From an uncultured Bacilli bacterium (GTDB lineage Bacteria > Bacillota_I > Bacilli_A > RF39 > UBA660), in the NCBI GenBank assembly GCA_934086185.1, contig CAKOHW010000004.1, forward strand, positions 53,949-117,948: DNA of 64,000 nucleotides, given 5' to 3'. Below, in pieces: positions 35,985 to 44,257 of this stretch. The position numbers were made by a program, and so were the translations under genes. Position 1 is the stretch's first letter. The number at the start of each line of letters is the position of its first letter. The notes under the pieces were generated by a model. The model was given only the letters and a program-made list of their open reading frames with translations. It made no database searches and was not told where the DNA came from.

Positions 35985-36024
35985 TTGGCACTAAAAAAAT
36001 TGAAATGGCACCAATTTTCGGCAC
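35985..36024 (+). repeat. Right-end GGCAC repeats (putative integrase arm sites)
   Basis: GGCAC at 35987, 36007 and 36020, same orientation as the three left-end copies. The gap from here to 36134 holds no gene. Confidence 0.5.
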
Positions 36025-36134
36025 TCGGTAAAAAAATTAAAGTTCAATAATTTATGAAAAATAATAGAAAAACCCTTTAAAATAAAGGAAAAACAAGATA
36101 TAATAATGGTGTTCTTGTGAGGGAAAGCAAGTCC

Positions 36135-36180
36135 CCTCCTAAGCGATAGGTCGGCAGTTCGATTCTGCCCGGGGACACCA
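36135..36180 (+). pseudogene. 3' half of tRNA-Arg(CCU) with attR core
   Basis: CCTCCTAAG (attR core, 36135-36143) is followed by the anticodon 3' stem GCGAT, a variable loop, T-arm GGCAGTTCGATTCTGCC, acceptor CGGGGAC, discriminator A and CCA. The upstream bases belong to the element and cannot complete a cloverleaf. The 5' half is at 29262-29301. Confidence 0.9.
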
Positions 36181-36189
36181 TATGAATTT

Positions 36190-36216
36190 GAAAGACTTGT
36201 CAAAAGTCTTTTTTAT
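36190..36216 (+). terminator. Native terminator of the split tRNA-Arg
   Basis: AAAGACTT pairs with AAGTCTTT, followed by Ts. Confidence 0.75.
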
Positions 36217-36237
36217 CAATTAAAAAAGAGTGATATT

Positions 36238-36498
36238 TTAATTTTTATCACTCTTATTTTTTGTATCATCTTCATTAAATAATTCTTTAATATCAATATT
36301 TAGAACAAGTGCCAATTTCCAAATAGTTCCAAGTGAAAATGTTTGATGATTTTTACTTTCAATATTTGAAATGAATTGTGTTGAATAACACATTTTTTCT
36401 GCTAATTGTTCTTGAGTTAATCCTTTAAGTTTTCGTTGTTTTTTAATGTTTTTACTAACTAATTCATAAATATAGTTTTCATTATTTCTATCAAACAT
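36238..36498 (-). CDS. XRE-family regulator just outside the element
   Basis: 86 residues: KNIKKQRKLKGLTQEQLAEK with a CYSTQFISNIESK recognition helix and an acidic tail ending NKSDKN. It is clearly a paralogue of the element repressor at 31651, including the terminal NKSD and the overlapping AAGAGTGAT/ATCACTCTT hairpin. It may be a relic of an older element at the same tRNA, or the regulator of the small genes to its right. GTGGTGAAG precedes the ATG. Confidence 0.85.
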   Translation of the reverse strand: MFDRNNENYIYELVSKNIKKQRKLKGLTQEQLAEKMCYSTQFISNIESKNHQTFSLGTIWKLALVLNIDIKELFNEDDTKNKSDKN

Positions 36499-36617
36499 AC
36501 TTCACCACTTAACATATAAATGTTTCTTTCTATATATATTTTCCCATTTTTTTTAATAAATATACTTACTCTGTTCGTGTAAGCTATGATATAATAAATA
36601 ATGAAAGGAGTTATCTT

Positions 36618-36791
36618 ATGAAAAAAATCGGTGGGAAAATTATTTTTTGTGGTGTAGTTTTGAGTATAGGGCCTTTATTTGGATTTACATTGCGAGGACA
36701 AGAAGAATTAGATTTTGGTGCTAGTTTTTTATTTGGTTTGATTTTAATAGTTGTAGGTATAATAATTAATTCTATCAGTGTTAATAAGTAG
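36618..36791 (+). CDS. Small two-span membrane protein
   Basis: 57 residues with two hydrophobic segments (about 7-23 and 36-53) and a charged RGQEELDF turn between them. AAAGGAG lies seven bases before the ATG and TATAAT lies at 36592-36597. Not recognised. Confidence 0.65.
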   Translation: MKKIGGKIIFCGVVLSIGPLFGFTLRGQEELDFGASFLFGLILIVVGIIINSISVNK

Positions 36792-36799
36792 TGATAAAG

Positions 36800-36880
36800 A
36801 TGTCAATAATAATAACATTAATAGGTTTTGTTATTGTTTATGTAATTGCTAATTATATTATTAGTATTACAAGAAAATAA
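36800..36880 (+). CDS. Tiny single-span membrane peptide
   Basis: 26 residues, almost entirely one hydrophobic helix, ending in SITRK. It starts nine bases after the previous stop, with only GTGAT as ribosome site. It is plausible as the second gene of a small operon with 36618 and 36902. Confidence 0.4.
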   Translation: MSIIITLIGFVIVYVIANYIISITRK

Positions 36881-36901
36881 TTTAAGTGAAAGGAAATAAT
36901 T

Positions 36902-37486
36902 ATGGAAAATATAAGTGATGAAGAATTAAATTCAATTATGATTATTAATTTATTGATTGGAAAAAATTTGGATTATATGTTGAAAACGATATATGAATTT
37001 GAAACGGAGAATGGAGTTTCTCAAATTATTTATTGTGAAAATCTTTTTGAAGATGTATCTCCACAACAGATATGTTTAAAGATTGTACATGATATGTCAA
37101 TGATGGGAAGTTATTTAAAGAATTATGTTGCACAAACTGGTGCTAAATGTGATACTTATTCTTCTAAAGAAAAAAACTTATATGTTAAGTTTTTAATAGG
37201 TACAGAAAATATTGATATTTTAAAGAAAAAAGGTTTTGGATTTTTAGCATATAATATAAATGATTTTGCATATTGTCTTTTTAAATTTAATGAAGCATTA
37301 AAATTATACTTAGAAGAAAAATCAAAAGAAAAAGAATTCAAATTTTTAAATATAATATTAGATAATTGGTTCGATTATTTTTTTAAAGATCCTAATACTG
37401 CAATGTTTTCTTTTATATCGAAAAACAATACTTTTTTACAAAATGAAATAAAAGAAGTAGAAAATCTAATGAATAATAAAAATTAA
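36902..37486 (+). CDS. Unknown helical protein
   Basis: 194 residues, soluble, largely helical and acidic, with no recognised motif. GTGAAAGGA precedes the ATG. It is probably cotranscribed with the two small membrane proteins upstream and ends at a terminator. Function unknown. Confidence 0.65.
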   Translation: MENISDEELNSIMIINLLIGKNLDYMLKTIYEFETENGVSQIIYCENLFEDVSPQQICLKIVHDMSMMGSYLKNYVAQTGAKCDTYSSKEKNLYVKFLIGTENIDILKKKGFGFLAYNINDFAYCLFKFNEALKLYLEEKSKEKEFKFLNIILDNWFDYFFKDPNTAMFSFISKNNTFLQNEIKEVENLMNNKN

Positions 37487-37492
37487 GTTAAT

Positions 37493-37518
37493 TGTGGGGA
37501 AATCCCACTTTTTATTGT
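37493..37518 (+). terminator. Terminator after the gene at 36902
   Basis: GTGGGGA/TCCCAC stem with a TTTTTATT tail. Confidence 0.75.
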
Positions 37519-37678
37519 AATATTTAATTTTTAATCCATTTAATATATGTTTTTTCTTTTTAATTATTGTATAAAACAATTTTTATTCTATAAAGACATT
37601 TTATTAAAAGTTTTGTATAATATTGTTAGTTAGTTTATTTAATAAATATGAGATTTGTATATTTAGGAGGTGGTATAA

Positions 37679-38848
37679 ATGTATGGATTACAATATTATT
37701 TACAAATAAATATATTTTCTATAATAATATTAGTTATGATATTAACTATAATATCAATTAGAAAAAAAGTAGAATATGAGTATATATTATTTAAAAATAT
37801 ATTAATCTTATCTATTTTGTTTTGTATAACTGATATATTGTCTTTTTTATTTAGAGGTACTAGTTTTAATTGTAGTTATATTATTCTTTTAACAACTAAT
37901 TCATTTTATTTTTTATTTCAGTTATTAATTGGATATTATTGGAATAAATTTGTTTATTTTAAATTAGATGAAAAATCATTAAATAATTCTAGAATTAAAA
38001 TTATTAATTTAGTACCTTTAATTATTGGAACTATTTTATTAATATATAATGTATTTAGCAAATCATTATTTGTTATAAATTCTGATAATTTATATGTACG
38101 TAAAGAAAAAATATATTTATTTATGATCATTTCTTGGATTTATATTATACAATCTACAATAAAAGCATTTAAAGTTTATTTTAATACTAAGAATATTTGT
38201 ATTAAAAAGAAAGTAATACCATTTTATTTATTTATTATTGCACCAATAATTACAAGCATAATACAGATTTTAATATATGGTGTATCAGCATTGCAAATGG
38301 GATTTACTATTTCATCTTTACTTGTTTTCTTATTTTATCAAGAGGAAGAAATATCTATTGATAAACTAACAAAAATAAACAATAGAAATAGTTTTAATGA
38401 ATATATTCAAAATAAATTTAATGATATAAAAGATAATCAAATTATTTCTCTAATGTTTATTGATGTAGATGAATTTAAAAAAATAAATGATAAATATGGA
38501 CATATAGTAGGAGATAATTTATTGGTACATATTGCTACTATTTTAAAGAATACTTGTGATAGTTTTAATAAAGATTTATTTTTAGCAAGATATGGTGGAG
38601 ATGAGTTTGTAATTGTTTCTTTATTTAATAAAGATATAATGGAAAAACTAGAAAATAAAATAAATCAAAATATTATATTAGAGAATTTAAAGGAAGATAA
38701 ATATAATATAAAAGTTAGTATTGGTTATGTATCTGGTATAAAATCTAATTTTAAGTCTTTAGGTAATATGATAAAAATAGCAGATAAAAAAATGTATAAG
38801 AATAAAATTAATAATAAACAAATATATAATATAGGTGATTATGAATAG
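37679..38848 (+). CDS. Membrane diguanylate cyclase (GGDEF)
   Basis: 389 residues. Six to seven membrane segments (1-225, sensor-like) precede a GGDEF domain with LTKINNRNSF, FIDVDEFKKINDKYGH and the intact signature RYGGDEF (G306-F310), so it should make cyclic di-GMP. No EAL domain is present and no RxxD inhibitory site was evident. TTTAGGAGG precedes the ATG. It overlaps the methyltransferase gene by eight bases. No cyclic-di-GMP riboswitch or effector was recognised in the window. Confidence 0.9.
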   Translation: MYGLQYYLQINIFSIIILVMILTIISIRKKVEYEYILFKNILILSILFCITDILSFLFRGTSFNCSYIILLTTNSFYFLFQLLIGYYWNKFVYFKLDEKSLNNSRIKIINLVPLIIGTILLIYNVFSKSLFVINSDNLYVRKEKIYLFMIISWIYIIQSTIKAFKVYFNTKNICIKKKVIPFYLFIIAPIITSIIQILIYGVSALQMGFTISSLLVFLFYQEEEISIDKLTKINNRNSFNEYIQNKFNDIKDNQIISLMFIDVDEFKKINDKYGHIVGDNLLVHIATILKNTCDSFNKDLFLARYGGDEFVIVSLFNKDIMEKLENKINQNIILENLKEDKYNIKVSIGYVSGIKSNFKSLGNMIKIADKKMYKNKINNKQIYNIGDYE

Positions 38849-39518
38849 TGATTATTATAAGGCATATGATAAAAGATATAGAAAAACATATGAAGATGGT
38901 TATTTATGGGAAATACCTAAACCTACTAGTGAAGTTATAAATATTATTAATAAATATAAAATAAATAAAAGTGATAATATACTCGATTTAGGTTGTGGAG
39001 AAGGTAGAGATGCTTTATATTTGCTTGATAGTGGGTATAATGTATTAGCAGTAGATTATTCCATTAATGTTATTTCTAAGTGTAATGAATTATCTAATAA
39101 CAAATATATAGATAAATTTAAACAATTTGATATATTTGAAGATGAAATTAATACTAAATTTGATTTTATTTATTCTATTGCTGTAATTCATATGTTTATT
39201 GATGAAAATCATAGAAGAAAATTTTATAAATTTATATATGAACATTTAAATAAGGATGGTAAAGCATTAATTATTGCAATGGGTGATGGTGTAAAAGAGT
39301 ACTCTACACATACACAAGATGCATTTAAAGAAACTGAAAGAATAAATATGAATTCAAATAAAAAAGTATTAGTTGCTAGTACATCTTTAAGAATAAAATC
39401 ATTAGAAAATATGTGTAAAGAAATAACTTTGTCTAATTTTTCTATAATAGATTCTTATATTATAGATTGTAGTCCTAATTTTTCTTTGTGTGAGGTTTTT
39501 ATAGTAGAAAGAGGTTAA
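38841..39518 (+). CDS. SAM-dependent class I methyltransferase
   Basis: 225 residues. Motif I is ILDLGCGEGRDALYLLDSGYNVLAVDYS (about residues 48-75), followed by FDFIYSIAVIHMF, of the TehB/methyltransf-11 type. The start ATG at 38841 has AGGTGATT upstream and lies within the end of the cyclase gene. The substrate is unknown, perhaps a small molecule or metalloid. Confidence 0.85.
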   Translation: MNSDYYKAYDKRYRKTYEDGYLWEIPKPTSEVINIINKYKINKSDNILDLGCGEGRDALYLLDSGYNVLAVDYSINVISKCNELSNNKYIDKFKQFDIFEDEINTKFDFIYSIAVIHMFIDENHRRKFYKFIYEHLNKDGKALIIAMGDGVKEYSTHTQDAFKETERINMNSNKKVLVASTSLRIKSLENMCKEITLSNFSIIDSYIIDCSPNFSLCEVFIVERG

Positions 39519-39520
39519 AT

Positions 39521-40003
39521 ATGAAAATTATAGAATATGATAGCAAATATTTAGAAGAAGTAAAAGATTTATTGGTTGAGTTAGAAGAATATATAATAGA
39601 AATAGATGAAGATCATTTAGATTGTTTACATGAGGATTATAGAGATGTAATGGCTAAATTAGATTTAGATAAAGTATATAATAATTCTGGAATGTGTTAT
39701 TTAGCAATTTTAGATAATAAAGTTATTGGAGTAATAATGGGTATTATAAGAAAGTATGATGAATTTGATTATTTAGATTATAAATGTCCTAAGAGTGGTG
39801 AAGTAATAGAGTTAATTGTTTCTAAAAAAGTTAGAAGTAGTGGTGTAGGCCAAAAACTTATGGAAAAAATGGAAAATTATTTTAAAAGTGTTGGTTGTGA
39901 ATATATATTTTTAGATGTATTTAATTATAATAATAATGCTATAAAATTTTATGAAAAACAAGGTTATCATACTAGAATGCGTATTAATGTTAAAAAAATA
40001 TAA
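39521..40003 (+). CDS. GNAT family N-acetyltransferase
   Basis: 160 residues with the acetyl-CoA loop KKVRSSGVGQKLMEKMENYF and the C-terminal NNNAIKFYEKQGYHTR typical of GNAT enzymes. Two bases separate it from the methyltransferase gene, so they are cotranscribed. The acceptor is unknown. Confidence 0.88.
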   Translation: MKIIEYDSKYLEEVKDLLVELEEYIIEIDEDHLDCLHEDYRDVMAKLDLDKVYNNSGMCYLAILDNKVIGVIMGIIRKYDEFDYLDYKCPKSGEVIELIVSKKVRSSGVGQKLMEKMENYFKSVGCEYIFLDVFNYNNNAIKFYEKQGYHTRMRINVKKI

Positions 40004-40074
40004 TGCATTCTTTTTTATTTGTTTTTTTTAGTAGTAGGTGTTATAATACAAAACCAAGGAAGGGGAAATGTTAA

Positions 40075-41469
40075 TTGGCACTATATGTTTTAAGTAATTT
40101 GTTCTTGAAAATATATTTTGAAATATATTCAGAGTTTTATTTAAAATATTATAAAATTAACGTTGAAGAAATTAAGCATAATATAGATTATAATAAATTA
40201 GAAGAGGTACTAAATCAGTATCTTATTAAAACGATGGCTTTTAAGATGAATTATATTGATAATATGAAGGAAGTAGAAATATCTTTTCAAAATATAGTTA
40301 AAAATGGTTTTAGATATAATTGTAATTTAATATCTTTAATAGAAAATTATGGAGATGATTATATTAAATTATTAGATAGTCATCCTTTAACTAGTATGTT
40401 TATAGATGCTGCTAATAGAGTTTATTCTGATAATTTTGATATTAAACATAGCATGAAAAATATGAGATATTTAGGTATAAATATTGGAGTAAAAAATATT
40501 AATAAACGTTTTAATATAGTTAGAGTTGGAAGACAAGATGAAGAAATGATGCCTACTCTTATTATTAATAATATTGATGACTTTGAAAGTATTCTTGCTT
40601 CTTATATTGAAACTATAAAGTCTAGCAATTCATTTTATAATATATTTGATAGAAAGATTTTTAATGAAAGAAATGATATTGAAAATATTAAGATGATTTT
40701 TGAAGGAATAATGTTAAATATATCTTATATGGATGGATTAAATATGGAAGATTATTTTAGAAACTATATTAATTATGTTAAAAATGAAGAATTTAATAAT
40801 ATTACTTCTCCTAAGTTTGTAGGTAATTTGTTTGATGATGAATTATATTTAATGTCTAAAAGAAGTGAATTATGGTATGAAACTCCATATTATTTATCTT
40901 TTATGTTAAAAAATAAGAGAATAGAATTACCTAATATTAGAATGGGTGTTAGTCATAATAATGGTGAAAAAGTAGCAAATATTATTGCTGTACAAACTAG
41001 TCAATCTATGAAAGAAAGTGAAAATTTTAAAGAATTACAAGAAGAAATGAAAATTATGATACCAAGTGATAGTTATTTTAGATTTATAAATCCTTCACAT
41101 TTAATATCACTTGTAATGACTTTTGGTTATTTAAAAGGGTTAGGAATAGATAAAGTAGTTTTTAAAGATTATTTACCATTTAGATATAAGAAAGTTATTT
41201 TCGATAAACAATTAAGTGAAGAAGAAGCACATCGTTATCAAACTAGATTAACTAATAAAACATTATCTACTTTTTTAAGAATTGTATCTAATATGAATGG
41301 TATAGATATAGAGAGTATGCCTGATGTTGATACTGAGTTACAAATTAAAATAGGTGATATTGTAGTTGGTAAAAATGATTTTTTAACTAATTTATATAAT
41401 TTAGGTTTAGAATTTGGTAAGAAAAATAAATTAGATGAAAAAGTATTTAATAAATTATTAAAAAATTAA
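40075..41469 (+). CDS. Large protein of unknown function
   Basis: 464 residues, soluble, not recognised. It has no cysteine clusters or P-loop. An internal helix-rich region (up to about 300) precedes IKRLELPNIRMGVSHNNGEKVANIIAVQTSQS-like strands and a C-terminal KDYLPFRYKKVIFDKQLSEEEAHRYQTRLTNK segment. The start appears to be TTG 40075, nine bases after AAGGGG. It ends at a strong terminator and is preceded by a probable promoter around 40030-40050. Confidence 0.6.
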   Translation: MALYVLSNLFLKIYFEIYSEFYLKYYKINVEEIKHNIDYNKLEEVLNQYLIKTMAFKMNYIDNMKEVEISFQNIVKNGFRYNCNLISLIENYGDDYIKLLDSHPLTSMFIDAANRVYSDNFDIKHSMKNMRYLGINIGVKNINKRFNIVRVGRQDEEMMPTLIINNIDDFESILASYIETIKSSNSFYNIFDRKIFNERNDIENIKMIFEGIMLNISYMDGLNMEDYFRNYINYVKNEEFNNITSPKFVGNLFDDELYLMSKRSELWYETPYYLSFMLKNKRIELPNIRMGVSHNNGEKVANIIAVQTSQSMKESENFKELQEEMKIMIPSDSYFRFINPSHLISLVMTFGYLKGLGIDKVVFKDYLPFRYKKVIFDKQLSEEEAHRYQTRLTNKTLSTFLRIVSNMNGIDIESMPDVDTELQIKIGDIVVGKNDFLTNLYNLGLEFGKKNKLDEKVFNKLLKN

Positions 41470-41496
41470 ACTTAGTTATGTGTTTAATTTTTTTAT
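41461..41496 (+). terminator. Terminator after the gene at 40075
   Basis: AAAAATTAAAC pairs with GTTTAATTTTT. Confidence 0.8.
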
Positions 41497-41784
41497 TTTT
41501 ATAAAATTATGTATGGAAGTGAATTATGAACTAGTTAATTAATATTATAATATCTGTTGGTAAATAAAATAATATAAAAATATCATTAATTACTAATGAA
41601 GTTGATAAATATATAGAAAGTTTAAAAACTGATAAAGATACTGATAAAAAGAATTGGAATGATGTTATTTTTGTAGGAATATTCTTATATATTTATAGAT
41701 GAAGTTATATTAATTGATTTTGTTTTTATTATGTTTTTCTTTAATATTTTATGTAATAATTATATAATATTTATGGTGGTATAA
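41497..41784 (+). other. Gene-free stretch with a possible gene remnant
   Basis: 288 bases without a complete gene. 41579-41701 is an open frame of about 40 codons with no start codon, charged and helix-like, cut by an upstream stop. It may be the end of a decayed gene. Nothing else is supported. Confidence 0.3.
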
Positions 41785-42162
41785 ATGAAAGTATTAACTA
41801 TAAGGGAACCTTGGGCTAGTTTAATTATTAATGGTTATAAAAAATATGAATTTAGAAGCTGGAAAACTAATTATAGAGGTGTAGTATTAATTCATGCAGG
41901 TAAGGGTATAGATAGAGATATGTTATATATAGCTGATAAATATAAAATTAATATTTGTCCTGGTGCAATATTGGGTGAAGTAAATATTACGGATTGTATT
42001 AAAGTTGATAATAAATTTAATTTAGTGTTAAAGAAAGATAATAGTTTGGTTTATCATGGTAATTATTGTGATAATTATGCATGGAAAATAGAGAATGTTA
42101 AGAAGTATGATAAAACCATACCTGTTAAAGGTAAGTTAGGACTTTGGAATTATGATAAATAG
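41785..42162 (+). CDS. ASCH/PUA-like domain protein
   Basis: 125 residues with the ASCH signature LTIREPWASLIINGYKKYEFRSWKT and VLIHAGK, then GAILGEVNI. ASCH domains are PUA-like beta barrels that bind RNA or, in some members, act on modified nucleosides. GGTGG precedes the ATG. It overlaps the next gene by 11 bases. Confidence 0.88.
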   Translation: MKVLTIREPWASLIINGYKKYEFRSWKTNYRGVVLIHAGKGIDRDMLYIADKYKINICPGAILGEVNITDCIKVDNKFNLVLKKDNSLVYHGNYCDNYAWKIENVKKYDKTIPVKGKLGLWNYDK

Positions 42163-42523
42163 TATTTTATTTAAATTATCTAAATCTAAGTTTAGAAGTA
42201 GTTTTAAGTTAAGAAGTAAAGATATTGAATATATTAACAAAGTTGGTTTAGATAAGATAAAAAGTCATACATATAACTTTGTTTCAAAACGTTTAAAAGA
42301 TGTTAGTAAAGTTAATGATGGTAAACAAACTCCAACTCATGGACATCCAGTTTTTATAGCACAACATGCTACTGCAACATGTTGTAGAGGATGTTTAGAA
42401 AAATGGCATAAAATAGATAAAAATAAAATATTAGATAATAAAGATATAGATTATATAGTTAGTGTTATTATGACGTGGATAAATATGGAGTATCATAATT
42501 TTGACAAAAATAATAATATATAA
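42152..42523 (+). CDS. DUF4186 family protein
   Basis: 123 residues with the DUF4186 core TPTHGHPVFIAQHATATCC followed by RGCLEKWHKI. The H/C-rich core suggests metal binding. The enzymatic role is unknown. It is translationally coupled to the ASCH gene, so both may act on the same nucleic-acid-related substrate. The trpS T-box promoter lies inside its last codons. Confidence 0.82.
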   Translation: MINSILFKLSKSKFRSSFKLRSKDIEYINKVGLDKIKSHTYNFVSKRLKDVSKVNDGKQTPTHGHPVFIAQHATATCCRGCLEKWHKIDKNKILDNKDIDYIVSVIMTWINMEYHNFDKNNNI

Positions 42524-42529
42524 TATAAT
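42501..42529 (+). promoter_or_regulatory. Promoter of the trpS T-box leader
   Basis: TTGACA at 42501-42506, a 17-base spacer and TATAAT at 42524-42529; it overlaps the end of the DUF4186 gene. Confidence 0.85.
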
Positions 42530-42535
42530 TTGTTT

Positions 42536-42775
42536 ATAAATCGATGAGACAGAATAGTAAATAATTATTTAATTTTAAAGAGAGTAGCTGGTTGGTGTAA
42601 AGTTATAAGTTGTAATTATTGAATGGGCTGTTAGAGAGACTACCGAAATAATAGTAGGCTAGTACGGAGTTTTCTCTCCGTTATTAAAAGAACTTGTATG
42701 ATGGTACATGATAACTATTTTTAGGTGGCGTAAGATTAAAAGTCTTATCCTATTTTAGGGTAAGACTTTTTTATA
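42536..42775 (+). promoter_or_regulatory. T-box leader (tryptophan) of trpS
   Basis: Stem I holds AGAGAGTAGCTGGTTGGTG (about 42580-42598) and a TGG tryptophan specifier at 42624-42626. The T-box AGGTGGCG at 42723-42730 can pair with TCCT at 42748-42751. The terminator 42738-42751 with 42757-42770 plus T-run uses that same TCCT strand, the classical competing design. Confidence 0.88.
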
Positions 42776-42790
42776 TTTTGGAGGTAATTT

Positions 42791-42847
42791 ATGTATTTTT
42801 ATAAACGATGGTGCATTTTTTTAGTTTTATGTTTATTATTTGTTTAG
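42791..42847 (+). CDS. Possible 18-residue leader peptide between T-box and trpS
   Basis: ATG at 42791 with GGAGG eight bases upstream encodes MYFYKRWCIFLVLCLLFV. Its stop overlaps the first bases of the TAGGAGG ribosome site of trpS. It contains one Trp codon. It may couple translation to trpS or be a tiny membrane peptide; it could also be fortuitous. Confidence 0.4.
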   Translation: MYFYKRWCIFLVLCLLFV

Positions 42848-42857
42848 GAGGAAGAGT

Positions 42858-43901
42858 ATGAAAAAAATAATATTAACAGGAGAGAGACCAACAGGTCCTT
42901 TACATATTGGACATTATGTTGGTACATTAAAATCAAGAGTGAGAATACAAAATGAAGGAGATTATGATGAAATGTATTTGTTTGCTGCAGATAGCCAAGC
43001 GTTAACAGATAATTTTGATAATCCAAAAAAAATTAAAGATAATATATTTGAAGTTGTATTAGATAATTTAGCATGTGGAATTGATCCAAATAAAGTTAGT
43101 TATTTTATACAATCTGAAATACCAGAATTAACTGAATTAACTTATTATTATATGAATTTAGTAACTGTTTCTAGATTATACAGAAATCCAACAGTTAAAG
43201 AAGAAATAAAACAAAAGGGTTTCAATGATAGTATACCTGCAGGATTTTTTACTTATCCAGTTAGTCAAGCTGCTGATATTACAGGTTTTAAAGCAACTGT
43301 TGTACCTTGTGGAGATGATCAATTGCCTATGATAGAACAAACTAGAGAGATTGTTAGAAAGTTTAATTCTATTTATGGAGAAACCTTAGTCTTACCACAC
43401 GAATTATTACCAGAAAGTGACAAAGAAAAAAGATTGGTTGGTATAGATGGTAATTCTAAGATGAGTAAATCGTTAAATAATTGTATTTATTTAAAAGATA
43501 GTGAAGAAGAAATAAAGAAAAAAGTAATGAGTATGTATACTGATAAAAACCATATTAAGATTAGTGATCCTGGTAGAGTAGAAGGTAATGTAGTATTTAC
43601 TTATTTAGATGTATTTTGTAAAGATGATTCATTTAAAAAATATTTACCACAATATAAAAATTTAGATGAATTAAAAAATCATTATAAAAAAGGTGGTTTA
43701 GGTGATGTAACAATTAAGAAATTTTTAAATGAAATATTACAGGAAGAATTAAGGCCAATTAGAGAAAAAAGAAATAAGTTAGAAAGTGATCCAGAATATA
43801 TTAAAAAAGTATTATATGATGGAACTATGAGAGCTAGAAAAAAAGTACAAGAAACATTAAAAGAAGTTAAAGATGCAATGATGTTAAATTATTTTAATTA
43901 A
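42858..43901 (+). CDS. trpS: Tryptophan--tRNA ligase
   Basis: 347 residues, class I synthetase. Motifs are TGERPTGPLHIGHYVG (HIGH, about residues 6-21), LPMIEQTREIVRKFN, and KMSKS as GNSKMSKSLNNCIYL. The start ATG 42858 has AGGAGGAAG upstream. The Trp T-box leader confirms specificity. Confidence 0.95.
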   Translation: MKKIILTGERPTGPLHIGHYVGTLKSRVRIQNEGDYDEMYLFAADSQALTDNFDNPKKIKDNIFEVVLDNLACGIDPNKVSYFIQSEIPELTELTYYYMNLVTVSRLYRNPTVKEEIKQKGFNDSIPAGFFTYPVSQAADITGFKATVVPCGDDQLPMIEQTREIVRKFNSIYGETLVLPHELLPESDKEKRLVGIDGNSKMSKSLNNCIYLKDSEEEIKKKVMSMYTDKNHIKISDPGRVEGNVVFTYLDVFCKDDSFKKYLPQYKNLDELKNHYKKGGLGDVTIKKFLNEILQEELRPIREKRNKLESDPEYIKKVLYDGTMRARKKVQETLKEVKDAMMLNYFN

Positions 43902-43930
43902 TTTGTTATAATGATATGGGAGTTGATAAT

Positions 43931-44224
43931 ATGAAAGAAATGCAAAAATCTATTTGGCAAAATAAAATAGATAAGGGGTTTAATACTACTAATGTAGAAA
44001 AAGAATTTTGTTTACTTTATGGTGAAGTAAGTGAAGCATATGATGCTTATAAAAAAAAGAAAGATGATTTAGGTAGTGAACTTGCTGATATAGCAATATA
44101 TTTAATGGGGTTATCTGAAATGTTAGGTTTTGATTTAGAAGATGAGATAAAGAAAAAACATGAAAAAAATGTTAAGAGAGTATATAAAACTATTGATGGT
44201 GTAACTACTAGAGTTAGTGATTAA
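43931..44224 (+). CDS. MazG-like pyrophosphohydrolase
   Basis: 97 residues with EKEFCLLYGEVSEAYDAYKKKKDDLGSELADIAIYLMGLSEMLG: the ExxE...ExxD helices of MazG-like NTP pyrophosphatases. I chose the ATG at 43931 with GGGAG nine bases upstream; TATAAT lies at 43905-43910. It is the second small MazG-like gene in the window. Confidence 0.85.
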   Translation: MKEMQKSIWQNKIDKGFNTTNVEKEFCLLYGEVSEAYDAYKKKKDDLGSELADIAIYLMGLSEMLGFDLEDEIKKKHEKNVKRVYKTIDGVTTRVSD

Positions 44225-44257
44225 AAAGACATTAGAAATTCTAATGACTTTTTAAAT
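44223..44257. terminator. Bidirectional terminator
   Basis: CATTAGAA pairs with TTCTAATG; A-rich on the left and T-rich on the right, so it serves both converging genes. Confidence 0.8.

Larger units (their letters stand above)
29293..36143 (+). mobile_element. Integrative element inserted in the anticodon loop of tRNA-Arg(CCU)
   Basis: A 6.85 kb element bounded by the 9-base core CCTCCTAAG (29293-29301 and 36135-36143). It encodes a tyrosine integrase and an excisionase at its right end, an XRE regulator, a zinc-ribbon membrane protein, several small or unknown proteins and its own tRNA-Arg(CCU). I see no relaxase, capsid, terminase or replication gene, so it may be a satellite, a mobilisable island or a defence-type island. 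GGCAC repeats lie near both ends, three at each. The left junction does not rebuild the target tRNA; the element supplies a whole replacement instead. Confidence 0.88.

Noticed and set aside
41579..41701. Functional small gene
   Set aside because: Open frame without a start codon or ribosome site; at most a decayed remnant.
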